Below are positions 50,667 to 52,273 of a stretch of 52,273 bases of DNA, one piece after another. A program made the position numbers and the translations under genes. This DNA comes from Kluyvera cryocrescens NBRC 102467 (lineage in GTDB: Bacteria > Pseudomonadota > Gammaproteobacteria > Enterobacterales > Enterobacteriaceae). The DNA is taken from positions 1 to 52,273 of the forward strand of contig NZ_BCTM01000028.1 in NCBI RefSeq assembly GCF_001571285.1, read 5' to 3'. The notes under the pieces are model-generated. The model had not been told where the DNA came from, searched no databases, and saw only the letters and a program-made list of their open reading frames with translations. Positions within the stretch are counted from its first letter, which is position 1, and each line of letters starts with the position of its first letter.

Positions 50667-51770
50667 ATGACTTCTAATAACGTTAGCCACTTAAGCATTA
50701 TTGCAGTGGCAGTACTGATTGCATTCTCACTCTCTGCCTGTAGCGGTAGCGGCGGAGGTTCTCATTCAACAGCGAAAAATGGCACAACGCAGGGTGGAGG
50801 TTCCGGCGGCGGTGATGGCGGTGGAGACGGCGGTGGCGGCACTGGCGGTGGTGATGGCGGCGGTACCGGCGGTGGCAGCACGGCTAACAATGCGGGAAAT
50901 AACATTCTCGGCGATGCCGGTGAAGCCGTATCGGGTGTCGGCGATACGCTCGGCGGCCTGGGTAGCCAACTGGCTACGACCACCGGAAATAATCCGGTCA
51001 CCTCAACCATTTCAACCACGGTGAGCGGTGTAGGTAACGCCGTCGACACGCTGGGAACCGGCGTGACAAACGGTGTCGGCAACTCATCGAATGCTAACGG
51101 TGTTGGTACCACGCTTCAGGGAACCACCAATACCGTCACCGTGCTGGGTAATACCGTCTCTGGCGTGGGCAGCAATCTCTCAACCAGTACCTCAGGGACG
51201 CCGGTCGCCGGAGTTACCGGGGTGGTCGGTAACGTCGTGAATAGCGCCGGCCAGATTGTCAGCAGCACCGGCACCGGCTTGACCAGTACCCTGCAAAGTC
51301 CAGGGGCAACGGCGGCAACCACAGGCGTCACCTCGGTAGTCAATAATACGCTGGGCGGCGTCCAGGGCGTCACGCAAGGCGTTGGCACGGCCACAGGTCT
51401 TGGCACCCCGGTTAACGGTCTGCTCACTCAGGTCGGCACAACGGTAAGCGGCGTAGGCAACCAGGTCGGCACCACATCCCCGACGCTGGGCGGCGTGGGC
51501 CAGGTGGTCTCCAGCGTAGGGAATATTGTCACCGATGCCGGTGGTCTGGTGAAACCAACTGGAACCCAAACCGGCAGCGGTGGACTGCTGGCAAATAACT
51601 CTCTGGGCTCAACGCTGAACAGCACCGTCGGTTCACTGACCGGCAGCCTGAACGTCAGCACGTCAACCAGCGCCAGTGCCAGCGGTAGCGCAACGGGTAG
51701 CAGCACGACAACCTCCAGTCCTCTGGGTGGCGTAACAGGTTTGCTCGGCGGGTTAACCGGTAAAAAATAA
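50667..51770 (+). CDS. Gly/Ser/Thr-rich repetitive lipoprotein
   Basis: This 367-residue protein has a lipobox (FSLSAC, acylated Cys25, followed by Ser, so outer-membrane sorting). Residues 26-75 are nearly all Gly with Ser, Asp and Thr (GGGSGGGDGGGDGGGGTGGG). The remainder is a low-complexity region with recurring TVSGVG (about four copies) and Gly-Val-Gly/Thr-Gly-Thr patterns. After Cys25 I find no Phe, Tyr, Trp, Met, Cys or Arg. Databases may label such proteins collagen-like, but true Gly-X-Y periodicity is not evident. GGAGAAGGATC before the ATG is a strong ribosome binding site. The next gene is an FhaC/ShlB-type transporter, so it may be a surface or secreted partner of it. Function unknown. 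Confidence 0.85.
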   Translation: MTSNNVSHLSIIAVAVLIAFSLSACSGSGGGSHSTAKNGTTQGGGSGGGDGGGDGGGGTGGGDGGGTGGGSTANNAGNNILGDAGEAVSGVGDTLGGLGSQLATTTGNNPVTSTISTTVSGVGNAVDTLGTGVTNGVGNSSNANGVGTTLQGTTNTVTVLGNTVSGVGSNLSTSTSGTPVAGVTGVVGNVVNSAGQIVSSTGTGLTSTLQSPGATAATTGVTSVVNNTLGGVQGVTQGVGTATGLGTPVNGLLTQVGTTVSGVGNQVGTTSPTLGGVGQVVSSVGNIVTDAGGLVKPTGTQTGSGGLLANNSLGSTLNSTVGSLTGSLNVSTSTSASASGSATGSSTTTSSPLGGVTGLLGGLTGKK

Positions 51771-51793
51771 GCTATATATTTATTAATGCTTTC

Positions 51794-51821
51794 CGTGCCC
51801 CCGCAATGGGGGCACGTTTTT
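51794..51821 (+). terminator. terminator between lipoprotein and transporter genes
   Basis: CGTGCCCCC pairs with GGGGGCACG around GCAAT, followed by T5. A strong terminator here means the downstream gene needs read-through or its own promoter. Confidence 0.88.
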
Positions 51822-51875
51822 CAGCAGAATAACAATAATCATCCTTGCACAATAAAAATCACAAGGAATGCGTCA

Positions 51876-52273
51876 TGAAAACTGCCCTGGTTTATGCGCT
51901 ATCGGGGGTCGTTCTGCTTAATATAGCCAGAGCCGACACATTACCCGCGTTAATTGACCCTAATAACCCAGCCAAAGCGGAACATAACAGCAGTCCGCAG
52001 GCTCCTCCTGCCGCCGCACCAAGTTTAACCGTCAGCGTTCCCCAAAATAAATTAACGCCTGAGACATTAATTAAAGTCGATCATATTCAATTTATTGGCG
52101 GTACCGTTTATCCATTAAAAGAGTTATTAGGCCCCTTCGCTCCCTACGCCCATAAAAAAGTGCCATTAAAAACAATCATTGGGATCGTTAACGATATTAC
52201 TTTGCGCTATCGTGCCGATGGCTATCCACTGTCTTATGCCTGGTTACCGGATAACAATTTTCAGGATGGAACC
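51876..52273 (+). CDS. ShlB/FhaC/HecB-type two-partner secretion transporter (partial)
   Basis: This gene runs off the window; 132 codons are visible. A signal peptide (MKTALVYALSGVVLLNIARA before DTLPALI) is followed by a Pro/Ala-rich stretch and then the first POTRA domain (about residues 67-132: VDHIQFIGGTVYPLKELLGPFAPYAHKKVPLKTIIGIVNDITLRYRADGYPLSYAWLPD). This pattern, a POTRA_2-like domain with an ITLRYRADGY block, is typical of Omp85-related TpsB pores such as FhaC and ShlB. The start follows AAGGAA. The beta barrel itself lies outside the window, so the call rests on the N-terminus. Confidence 0.75.

Noticed and set aside
50740..50880. Gly-rich stretch as a true collagen-like Gly-X-Y repeat
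   Set aside because: The run is mostly poly-Gly with Ser and Asp and does not keep a strict three-residue period with Pro or Lys, so I describe it only as Gly-rich.

Overview
The window is a chromosomal segment of an enterobacterium. Gene order and protein sequences follow the Escherichia coli bcs-dpp-eptB-bisC-ghrB-cspA-glyS-xyl-malS-avtA stretch almost gene for gene. Accessory content differs from K-12: a 2-ketogluconate cluster beside ghrB, an arsRBC operon, an aromatic-acid-type MFS transporter where K-12 has yiaG, and a two-partner-secretion-type locus after avtA. This suggests Enterobacter or a close relative (Lelliottia, Leclercia, Kosakonia, Citrobacter); the genus cannot be fixed by eye.

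Layout. 1-4.7 kb: end of the cellulose operon bcsEFG, with bcsE split by a complete 1195-bp IS5. 4.7-10.4 kb: dipeptide ABC importer dppABCDF on the minus strand. 10.4-11.5 kb: a long non-coding stretch ending in tRNA-Pro(CGG), with two extra 161-bp tandem copies of the tRNA 3' end plus its terminator. 11.5-19.8 kb: eptB, yhjX (with a three-repeat YpdB-type site), yhjY, tag, yiaC, bisC, yiaD. 19.9-25.1 kb: LacI-type regulator, kguE, kguK, kguT and ghrB, a probable 2-ketogluconate catabolic operon with ghrB in the reductase position. 25.1-28.2 kb: yiaF, an AAHS-family transporter, and cspA with its cold-shock leader. 28.2-32.1 kb: an ABC-F ATPase and arsRBC. 32.3-37.2 kb: glyQS, ysaB, wecH, yiaB. 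37.4-45.6 kb: xylose locus xylAB / xylFGH / xylR, with xylR broken by a 22-bp tandem duplication. 45.7-50.3 kb: bax, malS, avtA. 50.3 kb to the end: a glycine/serine/threonine-rich lipoprotein and the start of an FhaC/ShlB-type outer-membrane transporter.

Two genes look inactivated by simple, potentially reversible events: bcsE (cellulose synthesis co-regulator) by IS5, and xylR (activator of both xylose operons) by an exact 22-bp duplication. The strain would therefore be predicted to make less cellulose and to use xylose poorly, unless the second is an assembly error. The least familiar material is the tRNA-Pro repeat array, which resembles the E. coli tyrT/rtT arrangement, and the lipoprotein-transporter pair at the right edge. 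No CRISPR array, prophage or integrase was seen.
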